Origin: an uncultured bacterium
GTDB lineage: Bacteria; Desulfobacterota; Desulfovibrionia; Desulfovibrionales; Desulfovibrionaceae
Reading direction: 5' to 3'
Length of the DNA stretch: 17,315 nt
NCBI GenBank assembly: GCA_905215675.1
Contig: CAJMRA010000009.1
Location: 1-17,315 of the forward strand
The translations under genes and the position numbers were made by a program. Below are positions 7,706 to 15,243 of this stretch, piece after piece; position 1 is the stretch's first letter, and every line of letters begins with the position of its first letter. A model generated the notes under the pieces. It made no database searches. It was not told the DNA's origin and worked only from the letters and a program-made list of their open reading frames with translations.

Positions 7706-7713
7706 ATTCCTCC

Positions 7714-7802
7714 GGCCTCCCCTGCCTGCCGCACGGGGAGGCCTTTCATGGCCGCGCTTCGCGCGTCGTCAGGGCCCGCTGCGTGCGGGCGAATTCTTTT
7801 TT
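7714..7802 (+). promoter_or_regulatory. Two tandem hairpins between yajC and secD
   Basis: The first hairpin pairs GGCCTCCCC (7714-7722) with GGGGAGGCC (7735-7743), nine perfect base pairs with a 12-base loop, followed by TTT. The second pairs GCCCGC (7774-7779) with GCGGGC (7785-7790), followed by GAATTCTTTTTT. Both have some terminator character. They sit just before the secD ribosome site (GGAAGG, 7805-7810), so they could set the ratio of yajC to secDF expression. No leader peptide was recognised. Confidence 0.45.
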
Positions 7803-7815
7803 GTGGAAGGTGTTC

Positions 7816-9402
7816 ATGATTTCGTTGCGTTGGCGTCTCGGCGTCTCCCTGCTGGTATGCATACTCTGCCTCGCGTATGCGCTTCCGAGCGTGCCGGGGC
7901 TGGGAACGGCCCTGCAGGCCGTGCTTCCCGACAAAAAGATCAATCTCGGCCTCGACCTCAAGGGCGGCATTCATCTGACGCTGGGCGTGGACGTGGCCAA
8001 GGCCGTCAGCAATTCGCTGGCCATGACCGGGCAGGACCTGCGCCGGGTGGCCAGGGACGAGCAGCAGGTCGTGGTGCTGCGTCCCCGCGTGGTGGGCGGC
8101 GACCGTCTCGAATTCCTCGTGCCGCGCGCGGCGGACGAAAGCAAGCTCCGGGAAGTGCTGCACAAGTTCTTTCCCCAGCTGGAAGTGGACGAGCCCCAGC
8201 GCGGCGAGGCCGGGCAGCTGCGCTATGTGGCGCGTTTCTCTCCCGCGGAGGTGACGCGCTTGGAAGACCTGGCGCTTGATCAGGCCCTGCGCACCATCCG
8301 CAACCGTATCGACCAGTTCGGCGTGGCCGAACCCGATATCCGCAAGCAGGAAGGGCACCGCATTCAGGTGCAGCTGCCGGGCCTCTCCGATCCCCGTCGC
8401 GCCGTGCAGATTCTCGGCCAGACGGCCCATCTTGAATTCCACCTTGTCCGCAGCGACGTGGACCCCTCGCAGCCCGTGCTGCCGCCCGGCGTCATCGCCC
8501 TGCCCTATATCGAGGACGGCGAAGCCGCGGAAGGCCGGGAGCCCCGCCGTATCGCCCTTGAGCGGGACGCCGTGCTGACGGGCGAGGACGTGGCCGACGC
8601 CCGCGCCTCCTTCGACGGGAGCGAGGCGGGCGTTTCGCTCGTGTTCAATGCCCGCGGCGCGGATATCTTCGCCCGCCTGACCGGGGAAAACGTAAACCGC
8701 CAGATGGCCATCGTGCTGGACGGCAAGGTCTATTCCGCGCCGTCCATCCGCGAACGCATCGCGGGCGGGCGCGCCATGATCACCGGACGGTTCACCACCG
8801 AGGAGGCCAACGACCTGGCCGTGGTGCTGCGCGCCGGTTCCCTGCCCGCGCCGGTGTCCGTGCTGGAGGAACGCACCGTGGGCCCCTCCCTCGGTCAGGA
8901 ATCCATCGACAGCGGCATCAGGGCCGCCCTTGTGGGCGCGGCCGCCGTGATTGTCTTCATGGCCGTGTACTACGGCCTCAGCGGCATCATCGCCGACCTG
9001 ATGCTCTGCTTCACCATGCTGATCGTCATGGCGGGCATGGCCGCCCTCGGCGCGACGCTCACCCTGCCCGGCATCGCGGGCATCGTGCTTACCATCGGCA
9101 TGGCCGTGGACGCCAACGTGCTGATCTTCGAGCGCATCCGCGAGGAACTGCATCACGGTCTGACGCCGCTGGCCGCCGTCAAGGCCGGCTTCGAGCGGGC
9201 CACCATTTCCATCACGGACTCCAACCTGACGACCATCATCGCCACGATCATCCTGTATCAGTTCGGCACCGGTCCCATTCGCGGTTTTGCCGTTACGCTT
9301 TCGCTGGGCATTGTCGCGTCCATGTTCACGGCGATTTTCGTTTCCCGCGCCATCTTTGAAGAATGGGCGCGCAAGTGCGGCCCCAAGGGCATCAGCATCT
9401 AG
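7816..9402 (+). CDS. secD: Protein translocase subunit SecD
   Basis: SecD is the larger half of the SecDF complex, which uses the proton gradient to help pull proteins through SecYEG on the outer face of the inner membrane. This 528-aa protein has a first membrane segment (about 8-24), the D1 motif GLDLKGGIHLTLGVD (45-59) and the periplasmic P1 region containing RNRIDQFGVAEPDI (from about 162). A cluster of five further membrane segments at the C terminus contains the D4 motif GMAVDANVLIFERIREE (about 428-444), whose Asp is linked to proton transport in the family. The length is normal. The ATG at 7816 follows GGAAGG at good spacing. secF starts 17 bases after the stop. Confidence 0.97.
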   Translation: MISLRWRLGVSLLVCILCLAYALPSVPGLGTALQAVLPDKKINLGLDLKGGIHLTLGVDVAKAVSNSLAMTGQDLRRVARDEQQVVVLRPRVVGGDRLEFLVPRAADESKLREVLHKFFPQLEVDEPQRGEAGQLRYVARFSPAEVTRLEDLALDQALRTIRNRIDQFGVAEPDIRKQEGHRIQVQLPGLSDPRRAVQILGQTAHLEFHLVRSDVDPSQPVLPPGVIALPYIEDGEAAEGREPRRIALERDAVLTGEDVADARASFDGSEAGVSLVFNARGADIFARLTGENVNRQMAIVLDGKVYSAPSIRERIAGGRAMITGRFTTEEANDLAVVLRAGSLPAPVSVLEERTVGPSLGQESIDSGIRAALVGAAAVIVFMAVYYGLSGIIADLMLCFTMLIVMAGMAALGATLTLPGIAGIVLTIGMAVDANVLIFERIREELHHGLTPLAAVKAGFERATISITDSNLTTIIATIILYQFGTGPIRGFAVTLSLGIVASMFTAIFVSRAIFEEWARKCGPKGISI

Positions 9403-9419
9403 GACCGACGGGGGATCTC

Positions 9420-10520
9420 ATGGGTTTTGCATTCTTCAAGCACGATACCAGCTTTGACTTCATCGGGAAGCGTCGTTTCTTTTACGGCCTTGCCATCCTG
9501 ATCTGCCTCGTGGGTCTGGGCAATATCCTGTTCGGCAGCGGGCTGAAAATGGGCATCGACTTCTCCGGCGGCGTCGTCATGCAGGTGGAGTTCCAGAAGC
9601 CCGTCGCCGACGAGGACCTGAAGTCGGCCATGACCGCGACCGGCCTTCCCGGCGTGTCCACCCAGCGCTACGGCAACGACGGCCGCGACTACCTCCTGCG
9701 CTGTTCGCTGCCCGAGGGTGTGACGACGGCCGAACTGCGCACCAATGCGGAAAATGCCCTGCTCAAGGCCTTTCCCGACAATCCGGCCCAGTTTCAGCGG
9801 CTGGAAGTGGTGGGCCCCAAGGTCGGTTCGGATCTGACCAACAAGGCTCTTGCCGCGCTGTATTATGCCATTCTGCTGATTGCGGTCTATATCTCCGGGC
9901 GATTTGAACAGCGCTGGATGGCGGGCGCCGCCATGGCCGCCGTGCTGTGGGGCGGGATGTACCTGCTGGGGCTGACCGGCCTCAGCATGGGCTGGCTGGT
10001 TCTGCTTGCCCTGGCCATCACCGTGGTCTTCTGTTTCGTGCTGAAACTCAATTTCGCGCTCGGGGCCGTCGTCGGCCTCATGCACGACGTGTTCATCACC
10101 ATCAGCCTGCTGTCGCTGCTGGGCGTGGAGATCGACCTCAACGTGGTGGCGGCCCTGCTGACGCTCGTGGGCTATTCGCTCAACGATACCATCATCGTGT
10201 ACGACCGTCTGCGCGAGCATCTGCGCGCCGCGCCTTCCCTGCCGCTGGACGCGCTCATCAACCGCAGCGTCAACCAGACCCTGTCGCGTACCGTGCTGAC
10301 GTCCGGTACGACCTTCCTTGCCACGCTGGCGCTGTATCTCCTTGGCGGCGGCGTGATTCATGACTTTGCCCTGACCATGCTGATCGGCGTGGTCGTGGGG
10401 ACGGAATCGTCCATCTATGTTTCGTCGGCCATTCTGCTGGCGCTGGGCGATACCGAATTCTATGTGGGCCGGCAGCAGCGGCAGGTCTACGAAAAGCCCG
10501 GCGAACACGGCATGGTGTAA
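9420..10520 (+). CDS. secF: Protein translocase subunit SecF, with apparent two-helix insertion
   Basis: SecF partners SecD in the proton-driven translocation motor. Visible are TM1 (about 19-38), GIDFSGGVVMQVEF (45-58), the periplasmic domain (about 60-140) and the D4 motif GYSLNDTIIVYDRLRE (251-266). TM5 and TM6 follow. At 366 aa it is longer than the roughly 300-320 aa typical of SecF. The excess is hydrophobic and sits between the end of TM2 (ISGRFE, 158-163) and the usual continuation LNFALGAVVGLMHDV (210-224). Residues about 168-186 and 190-208 look like two additional membrane spans. The ATG at 9420 has GGGGGA just upstream. A strong terminator follows the gene. Confidence 0.95.
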   Translation: MGFAFFKHDTSFDFIGKRRFFYGLAILICLVGLGNILFGSGLKMGIDFSGGVVMQVEFQKPVADEDLKSAMTATGLPGVSTQRYGNDGRDYLLRCSLPEGVTTAELRTNAENALLKAFPDNPAQFQRLEVVGPKVGSDLTNKALAALYYAILLIAVYISGRFEQRWMAGAAMAAVLWGGMYLLGLTGLSMGWLVLLALAITVVFCFVLKLNFALGAVVGLMHDVFITISLLSLLGVEIDLNVVAALLTLVGYSLNDTIIVYDRLREHLRAAPSLPLDALINRSVNQTLSRTVLTSGTTFLATLALYLLGGGVIHDFALTMLIGVVVGTESSIYVSSAILLALGDTEFYVGRQQRQVYEKPGEHGMV

Positions 10521-10540
10521 TGCCGGTCCGGCAGACCATC

Positions 10541-10576
10541 GCGGCGGCGACATGCTTCGGCATGCCGCCGCCTTTT
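10541..10576 (+). terminator. Intrinsic terminator after secF
   Basis: The stem GGCGGCG-A-CATGC (10543-10555) pairs with GCATG-C-CGCCGCC (10560-10572) around a TTCG tetraloop closed by C-G, with one A-C mismatch, and is followed by TTTTCGTT. It begins 22 bases past the secF stop and closes the yajC-secD-secF unit. Confidence 0.88.
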
Positions 10577-10808
10577 CGTTCCGGCGGGCGGCGTGGCAGG
10601 GCGGACGACTCTCCTTCCCGCGAAGCGTCCGCCAAAAATTTTTTGACAAGCTGATTGACGGCGCGGACGGGCGCATTACTCTACTAGGGTGGTCAGGTTT
10701 TCCCGACGCCCTCGGGACGAGCCTGATTCCTACTCGGGTACAGAACGGGGAGCGACCGCCGCACGCCCGGCATGAACGGCGGAGGCGCGTTTCCTGATGG
10801 AGGGGCAT
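10577..10808 (+). promoter_or_regulatory. Structured upstream region of cbpA
   Basis: This stretch has an 8-bp hairpin GGCGGACG/CGTCCGCC (10600-10607 with 10626-10633) and then an AT-rich block with TTGACA (10643-10648) and a nearby TTGACG (10655-10660). No convincing -10 at normal spacing follows. Then comes a three-part stem-loop at 10685-10732: TAGG/CCTA, TCAGG/CCTGA and TCCCGA/TCGGGA separated by small bulges. No CIRCE inverted repeat and no clear sigma-32 promoter (CTTGAA plus CCCCAT) were found. The leader may regulate the downstream chaperone genes, but the mechanism is not visible. Confidence 0.4.
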
Positions 10809-11744
10809 ATGGCTGTTTCCTATAAGGACTATTACAAAATCCTTGGCGTGGAACGCTCGGCTACGGCCGACGATATTTCCAGAGCCTACAAGAAGCTGGC
10901 GCGCAAGTACCATCCCGACTTGAATCCCGGCGACAAGCAGGCCGAGGAACGGTTCAAGGAGATCAACGAAGCGCACGAGGTGCTGAAAGACCCCGAAAAG
11001 CGGCGTGCGTACGACATGCTGGGTCCCGACTGGCAGCACGGACAGCAGTTCCAGGGCGCGCCGGGCTTCGAGAACATGCATTTTTCCTTCAACGGACAGG
11101 ACATGAACGGCGCCGATTTTTCGGACTTCTTCCAGTCGCTGTTCGGCGGGGCCGGTCGTCGCGGCGGCGGAGGCCATTTCGGTCCCGATCCCTTCGGCGG
11201 TTTTTCCGCGCGGCAGCGCCGCGGGCGGGATGTGGAAGCAGAACTGCCGCTGACGCTGGAAGATGTGGTCGCCGGGGGCAAGCGCAGCGTGACCGTGCAG
11301 ATGGCCGGAGGCCCCAAGACCCTGAACGTCAATGTGCCCGCGGGTATCCGCGAAGGCGCCAAGCTGCGGCTTTCGGGGCAGGGCGAAGCCGTCCCCGGCG
11401 GCGCGCCCGGCGATCTGTTCCTGCGGGTGCGCTATCTGCCGCACGGCTCTTTCAAGGTGGACGGCGACAATATCCAGTGCGACGTGCTGCTGAGTCCGTG
11501 GGAAGCCGTTCTGGGCTGCAAGGTGCCCGTACCGACGCTTGAGGGCGAGGTTGAGCTGAATATCCCCGCCGGTTCCGGTTCGGGGCGCAAGTTCCGGCTG
11601 CGCGGCAAGGGGCTCGGACGGCCGGGCGCGCGCGGCGATCTGCTGGCGCGCGTCATGATTCGCGTTCCCGCTCAGCTGAGCGACGAAGAGCGTCGCCTCT
11701 GGGAAGCGCTGGCGGAAAAGTCCTCGTTCAATCCGCGCGGGTAG
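10809..11744 (+). CDS. cbpA: DnaJ-class co-chaperone of the CbpA type
   Basis: This 311-aa Hsp40 has an N-terminal J domain (about 5-72) with the essential HPD tripeptide at 35-37, which stimulates DnaK ATPase. It is followed by a Gly/Phe-rich linker (about 78-135) and two beta-rich substrate-binding domains (about 140-300). The CxxCxGxG zinc-finger repeats of true DnaJ are absent, which makes it a CbpA-type (class B) protein. The ATG at 10809 is preceded by GGAGG at suitable distance; an in-frame ATG at 10797 overlaps that ribosome site and is less likely. A CbpM-like gene follows after 145 bases and clpB after that, so the gene belongs to a protein-quality-control cluster. Confidence 0.93.
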   Translation: MAVSYKDYYKILGVERSATADDISRAYKKLARKYHPDLNPGDKQAEERFKEINEAHEVLKDPEKRRAYDMLGPDWQHGQQFQGAPGFENMHFSFNGQDMNGADFSDFFQSLFGGAGRRGGGGHFGPDPFGGFSARQRRGRDVEAELPLTLEDVVAGGKRSVTVQMAGGPKTLNVNVPAGIREGAKLRLSGQGEAVPGGAPGDLFLRVRYLPHGSFKVDGDNIQCDVLLSPWEAVLGCKVPVPTLEGEVELNIPAGSGSGRKFRLRGKGLGRPGARGDLLARVMIRVPAQLSDEERRLWEALAEKSSFNPRG

Positions 11745-11889
11745 GCGGCTTTCGGACGGATACCGAAGGTCGTCCGGCTTGCGGCGGTGCGGATGCGGCG
11801 GGTTTCTCCGTGTGCGCGTATCGTGACGCCGCCGTCATGTCTGTTGTGGAGAGCAATGGCGCGTCCTTGCGGCGTGGAGGTTGCATTAT
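11745..11889 (+). other. cbpA-cbpM spacer with hairpin
   Basis: A stem CGGACG/CGTCCG begins about 10 bases after the cbpA stop, with an inner ACC/GGT pairing. No U-run follows, so it is not a clear terminator; it may trim or stabilise the cbpA 3' end. No promoter is evident before the cbpM ribosome site GGAGG (11876-11880). Confidence 0.3.
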
Positions 11890-12204
11890 ATGAGCATGAT
11901 CAAGAAAATATCAACGTTGCCGACGCGTTCCCCCGCGTTGGCGTGGGCGGAATTCATAGAGCTGACGGGCATCGAGCCCGATCGGCTGCGGGAGCTGGTG
12001 TCGCTGGGCTGGATTGATGTCGGCGGCATGGAGCCGGAACGCTGCCTGTTCCGGGATGCGGATATCTACCGGGTACGCAAGCTGGAGCGCATATGCTGCG
12101 ATTTCGAGCTTCCGGTTGTGGGCGGCACCATCATTGTGGACCTGCTGGAGCGTATCGACGCGCTGGAGCGGCAGGTGCGCGCGCTGCATGGCTTTGAGGA
12201 ATAG
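11890..12204 (+). CDS. cbpM: Chaperone modulator CbpM family protein (MerR-like helix-turn-helix)
   Basis: This 104-aa protein has a MerR-like recognition region: EFIELTGIEPDRLRELVSLG (21-40), then an FRDADIYRVRKLERICCDF segment (54-72). A C-terminal leucine-rich helix (about 80-99) follows. This is the layout of CbpM proteins, which in enterobacteria bind the J domain of CbpA and inhibit its co-chaperone and DNA-binding activity. Its position directly after cbpA strongly supports the assignment. The similarity to MerR-type regulators means a DNA-binding role cannot be excluded. The ATG at 11890 lies nine bases after GGAGG; another ATG at 11896 is possible. A tetraloop terminator follows. Confidence 0.78.
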   Translation: MSMIKKISTLPTRSPALAWAEFIELTGIEPDRLRELVSLGWIDVGGMEPERCLFRDADIYRVRKLERICCDFELPVVGGTIIVDLLERIDALERQVRALHGFEE

Positions 12205-12219
12205 GGCGTTTTGCCTTTA

Positions 12220-12257
12220 GAGCAATTTCAGTTTGAAATGCTGCGCATTTCAATCCG
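12220..12257 (+). repeat. Dispersed hairpin repeat, module A only, copy 3
   Basis: The sequence GAGCAATTTCAGTTTGAAAT begins an element matching the module A parts of the copies at 1341-1386 and 15132-15180. Its stem TTGAAATGC (12233-12241) pairs perfectly with GCATTTCAA (12245-12253) around TGC. Relative to the other copies, a C-G pair has become T-A, which keeps the pairing. It starts 16 bases after the cbpM stop. The intervening GCGTTTTGCCTTT (12207-12218) is identical to part of module B in the 15132 copy. Confidence 0.7.
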
Positions 12258-12307
12258 GCAATGCTCCAGAGGCGTCCGCCGGCAGGCGGAAAAGGCGTCG
12301 GAATGTG

Positions 12308-12343
12308 GCGGCGTCGGGGAAACCCGGCGCCGCAACTGTTTTT
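12308..12343 (+). terminator. Intrinsic terminator after cbpM
   Basis: An 11-bp stem (12308-12318 with 12323-12333, one T-G wobble) carries a GAAA tetraloop and is followed by AACTGTTTTTG. It lies about 100 bases past the cbpM stop, beyond the module A repeat, and separates cbpA-cbpM from clpB. A smaller hairpin TCCGCC/GGCGGA (12275-12290) precedes it. Confidence 0.8.
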
Positions 12344-12372
12344 GAATTTTGAAGAAATAGTGTGAACGGGTC

Positions 12373-12400
12373 TTTACAGATCGGAGATACGGCTTATCTC
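12373..12400 (+). promoter_or_regulatory. Putative clpB promoter or operator with inverted repeat
   Basis: A perfect inverted repeat GAGATA-N5-TATCTC (12384-12400) lies 63 bases upstream of the clpB ATG. TTTACA (12373-12378) could be a -35 with TATCTC (12395-12400) as a weak -10 at 16-base spacing, so the inverted repeat would fall between the two elements and overlap the -10. No CIRCE or clear sigma-32 site is present. Confidence 0.3.
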
Positions 12401-12463
12401 TAAGTCAGGCAAGAATTCTGCTGAAGAACTTGCAAAGACGGAATGAGTCAGCGGAGGCTCTTT

Positions 12464-15064
12464 ATGGATATCAACAGATTTACTGAAAAAGCCCGCGAGG
12501 CCATTACCGAGGCGCAGAACGTCGCCGTCGGTATGGGCCATCAGGAAACGGACGTGGAGCATCTTGCTCTTGCCCTTGTGCGGCAGGAGAAAGGGATTGT
12601 TCCCCGTATCCTTGAGCAGATGGGCGTGCAGACGCGGGCCCTGGCCGTGGCCATCGAGGAAAAGCTGCGTCGTCGTCCCTCGGTTTCCGGCTCGGGCGTG
12701 GATCCGCAGAAAATCATGATTACGAGCCGTCTGGCTTCCGTTCTCGGCGAAGCCGAGAAAGAAGCCAAGCGGATGAAGGACGAATACGTCAGCGTGGATC
12801 ATCTCTTTGCCGCGCTGAGCGACGCTTCGCCGTCCAGCCCGCTGGGCGAGGTCTTCAAGGAATACAAGATTACGCGCGCCTCGTTCACCCAGACGATGGA
12901 GAGCATGCGCGGCGGCGCGCGGGTGACGAGCGCCAACCCCGAAGACACGTTTGAAGCCCTGAGCAAATATGCCCGCGATCTGGTGGAAGCTGCCCGGCAG
13001 GGCAAGATGGACCCGGTCATCGGGCGTGATGCGGAAATTCGCCGCGTGGTGCGCATCCTTTCGCGGCGTACCAAGAACAATCCCGTGCTCATCGGCGAGG
13101 CGGGCGTCGGCAAGACGGCCATCGTGGAAGGTCTGGCCTTCCGTATCGTCAAGGGCGACGTGCCGGAAAGCCTGCGCGGGCACAAGCTGTTCGCCCTGGA
13201 CATGGGGGCGCTGATTGCCGGGGCCAAGTACCGCGGCGAATTCGAGGAACGTCTGAAAGCCGTCCTCAACGAGGTGGAAAAGAGCGAAGGCAAGATTATC
13301 CTTTTCATCGACGAACTGCACACCATCGTGGGAGCTGGGAAAACCGAAGGCTCCATGGATGCGGGCAACCTGCTCAAGCCCATGCTGGCGCGCGGGGAAC
13401 TGCACTGCATCGGCGCGACCACGCTGGACGAATATCGTCAGTATATTGAAAAGGACCCCGCTCTGGAACGTCGTTTCCAGCCGGTGCTGGTGGAAGAACC
13501 TACCGTCGAGGACGCCATTTCCATCCTGCGCGGCCTGAAGGAACGCTTCGAGGTGCATCACGGCGTGCGGATCAGCGATTCGGCCATTGTGGAAGCCGTC
13601 ACCCTGTCGCATCGCTACATCACCGATCGGCAGTTGCCGGACAAGGCCATTGACCTGATCGATGAAGCGGCGGCGCTGATCCGGACGGAAATCGATTCGC
13701 TGCCCGCCGAGCTGGACGAAGTGAACCGCAAGGTCATGCAGCTGGAAATTGAACGCGAAGCCCTGCGCCGTGAAACGGACGACGCCTCGCGCGACCGTCT
13801 GGTGCGTCTGGAAAGCGAACTTTCCGAGCTGCGGGTGCAGCAGGCCGAAATGCGTCGGCAGTGGGAGAGCGAAAAGGGCTCCATCGACGAAGTGCGCGGC
13901 ATCAAGGAGCAGATCGAAAAGGTCAAGCTGGATATCGAACAGGCGGAACGCGCCTACGACCTGAACCGCGCCGCGGAGCTGAAATATTCCACCCTGCTGG
14001 AATTGCAGAAGAAGCTTGAAGCCTGCACGGCCGGACAGCCGCAGGGCGAAAAGCGCCTGCTGCGGGAAGAGGTCGGCCCGGACGACGTGGCCGAAATCGT
14101 GGCCAAGTGGACGGGTATCCCGGTGACGCGTCTGCTGGAATCGGAACGCGAAAAGCTGCTCCGGCTGGGCGATCAGCTGCATGAGCGGGTCGTGGGACAG
14201 GACGAGGCCGTCAAGGCCGTGGCCGACGCCGTGCTGCGCGCGCGGGCGGGCCTGTCCGATCCGGCGCGCCCGACAGGGTCCTTCATTTTCCTTGGCCCCA
14301 CGGGCGTGGGCAAGACGGAACTCTGCAAGGCGCTGGCCGAGGCGTTGTTCGACAGTGAAGACAACATGGTTCGTCTCGACATGAGCGAATACATGGAAAA
14401 ACATTCGGTGTCGCGTCTCATCGGGGCGCCTCCGGGATATGTGGGCTATGACGAAGGCGGCCAGCTCACCGAGGCCGTGCGCCGCAAGCCGTATTCCGTG
14501 GTGCTCTTTGACGAAATCGAAAAGGCGCATCCCGATGTGTTCAACACCCTGCTGCAACTGCTGGACGACGGGCGTCTGACGGACAGCCAGGGCCGCACGG
14601 TGGACTTCCGCAACTGCATCGTCATCATGACGTCCAACATCGGTTCCACACATCTGCTGGACGGCATCGGCCCCGACGGAAGCCTGAAGGAAGGCGCGCG
14701 CGAAGCCGTCATGCAGGACCTGCGCGCCCACTTCCGGCCGGAATTCCTCAACCGTGTGGATGAAACGGTGCTGTTCCTGCCGTTGCGGCGCGAACAGGTC
14801 GGTCGGATTGTGGATTTGCAGATTCAGCGTCTGCGCGATCGTCTGTCCGAACGCAAGATTACGCTGGAACTGACCGACGCCGCGCGGAGCTTCATCGCCG
14901 ATGAAGCCTATGATCCGGTGTACGGCGCGCGTCCGCTGAAGCGCTATGTGCAGCACTATGTGGAAACGCCGCTGGCCCGGGAACTGGTCGGCGGGAAGAT
15001 TCGCGACGGTCAGTCCGTGACGCTTGATGTCAAGGACGATGCCCTGACCTTTACGGCTGCGTAA
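12464..15064 (+). CDS. clpB: ATP-dependent disaggregase ClpB
   Basis: ClpB is the Hsp100 ring ATPase that, with DnaK and an Hsp40, pulls polypeptides out of aggregates in the cytoplasm. This 866-aa protein has the full set of domains. The N domain is about 1-145. NBD1 has Walker A GEAGVGKT (211-218), Walker B with D283-E284, and pore loop KYRG (255-258). The coiled-coil middle domain is about 405-525, rich in Glu, Arg and Leu. NBD2 has Walker A GPTGVGKT (611-618), Walker B with D683-E684, pore loop GYVGYDEGG (658-666) and sensor-2 GARPLKR (821-827). The start MDINRFTEKA at 12464 is the usual ClpB start and has GGAGG upstream; ATG 12443 lacks this. No key residue is missing. Confidence 0.97.
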   Translation: MDINRFTEKAREAITEAQNVAVGMGHQETDVEHLALALVRQEKGIVPRILEQMGVQTRALAVAIEEKLRRRPSVSGSGVDPQKIMITSRLASVLGEAEKEAKRMKDEYVSVDHLFAALSDASPSSPLGEVFKEYKITRASFTQTMESMRGGARVTSANPEDTFEALSKYARDLVEAARQGKMDPVIGRDAEIRRVVRILSRRTKNNPVLIGEAGVGKTAIVEGLAFRIVKGDVPESLRGHKLFALDMGALIAGAKYRGEFEERLKAVLNEVEKSEGKIILFIDELHTIVGAGKTEGSMDAGNLLKPMLARGELHCIGATTLDEYRQYIEKDPALERRFQPVLVEEPTVEDAISILRGLKERFEVHHGVRISDSAIVEAVTLSHRYITDRQLPDKAIDLIDEAAALIRTEIDSLPAELDEVNRKVMQLEIEREALRRETDDASRDRLVRLESELSELRVQQAEMRRQWESEKGSIDEVRGIKEQIEKVKLDIEQAERAYDLNRAAELKYSTLLELQKKLEACTAGQPQGEKRLLREEVGPDDVAEIVAKWTGIPVTRLLESEREKLLRLGDQLHERVVGQDEAVKAVADAVLRARAGLSDPARPTGSFIFLGPTGVGKTELCKALAEALFDSEDNMVRLDMSEYMEKHSVSRLIGAPPGYVGYDEGGQLTEAVRRKPYSVVLFDEIEKAHPDVFNTLLQLLDDGRLTDSQGRTVDFRNCIVIMTSNIGSTHLLDGIGPDGSLKEGAREAVMQDLRAHFRPEFLNRVDETVLFLPLRREQVGRIVDLQIQRLRDRLSERKITLELTDAARSFIADEAYDPVYGARPLKRYVQHYVETPLARELVGGKIRDGQSVTLDVKDDALTFTAA

Positions 15065-15071
15065 GGAGCAG

Positions 15072-15118
15072 GGGGGAGGGATGCCGCCCGGCAGGGCGTT
15101 TTCCCTCCCCCTTTTTTT
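15072..15118 (+). terminator. Intrinsic terminator after clpB
   Basis: A 10-bp perfect stem GGGGGAGGGA (15072-15081) with TCCCTCCCCC (15102-15111) is followed directly by seven T residues. A small inner TGCC/GGCA hairpin sits in the loop. It starts seven bases past the clpB stop. Confidence 0.92.
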
Positions 15119-15131
15119 GTCTTGTGCTCTT

Positions 15132-15243
15132 GAGCATTTTTTCAGTTTGAAACGCTGCGTGTTTCAAACCATATGGCCTGTCGGGACGGGCGGCGCTGTG
15201 CCGCCGCCTCGCGTTTTGCCTTTTTCAAAGGAAAAACACTCTT
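15132..15243 (+). repeat. Dispersed hairpin repeat, modules A+B, copy 4
   Basis: Module A (15132-15180) has the stem GTTTGAAAC (15145-15153) with GTTTCAAAC (15161-15169). Module B (15188-15241) has the GGCGGC/GCCGCC hairpin (15189-15205) and the GTTTTGCCTTT...AAAGGAAAAAC stem with TTC loop. The two modules are joined by a short spacer without the extra hairpin seen in copy 2. It lies between the clpB terminator and the alkyl sulfatase gene. Confidence 0.82.

Noticed and set aside
10660..10800. 6S-like or other known small RNA
   Set aside because: The long flanking stems and central bubble of 6S RNA could not be drawn; only the nested stem-loop at 10685-10732 is solid.
10640..10808. CIRCE or sigma-32 heat-shock control site for cbpA
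   Set aside because: No TTAGCACTC-N9-GAGTGCTAA repeat is present, and no CTTGAA/CCCCAT pair occurs at suitable spacing.
9399..11444. 681-codon open frame on the minus strand opposite secF and cbpA
   Set aside because: It spans the secF terminator and two clearly coding genes on the plus strand; the His- and Gln-rich composition is typical of antisense translation of high-GC genes.
12374..14956. 860-codon open frame on the minus strand opposite clpB
   Set aside because: ClpB on the plus strand is complete with all motifs; the antisense frame is an artefact of codon bias.
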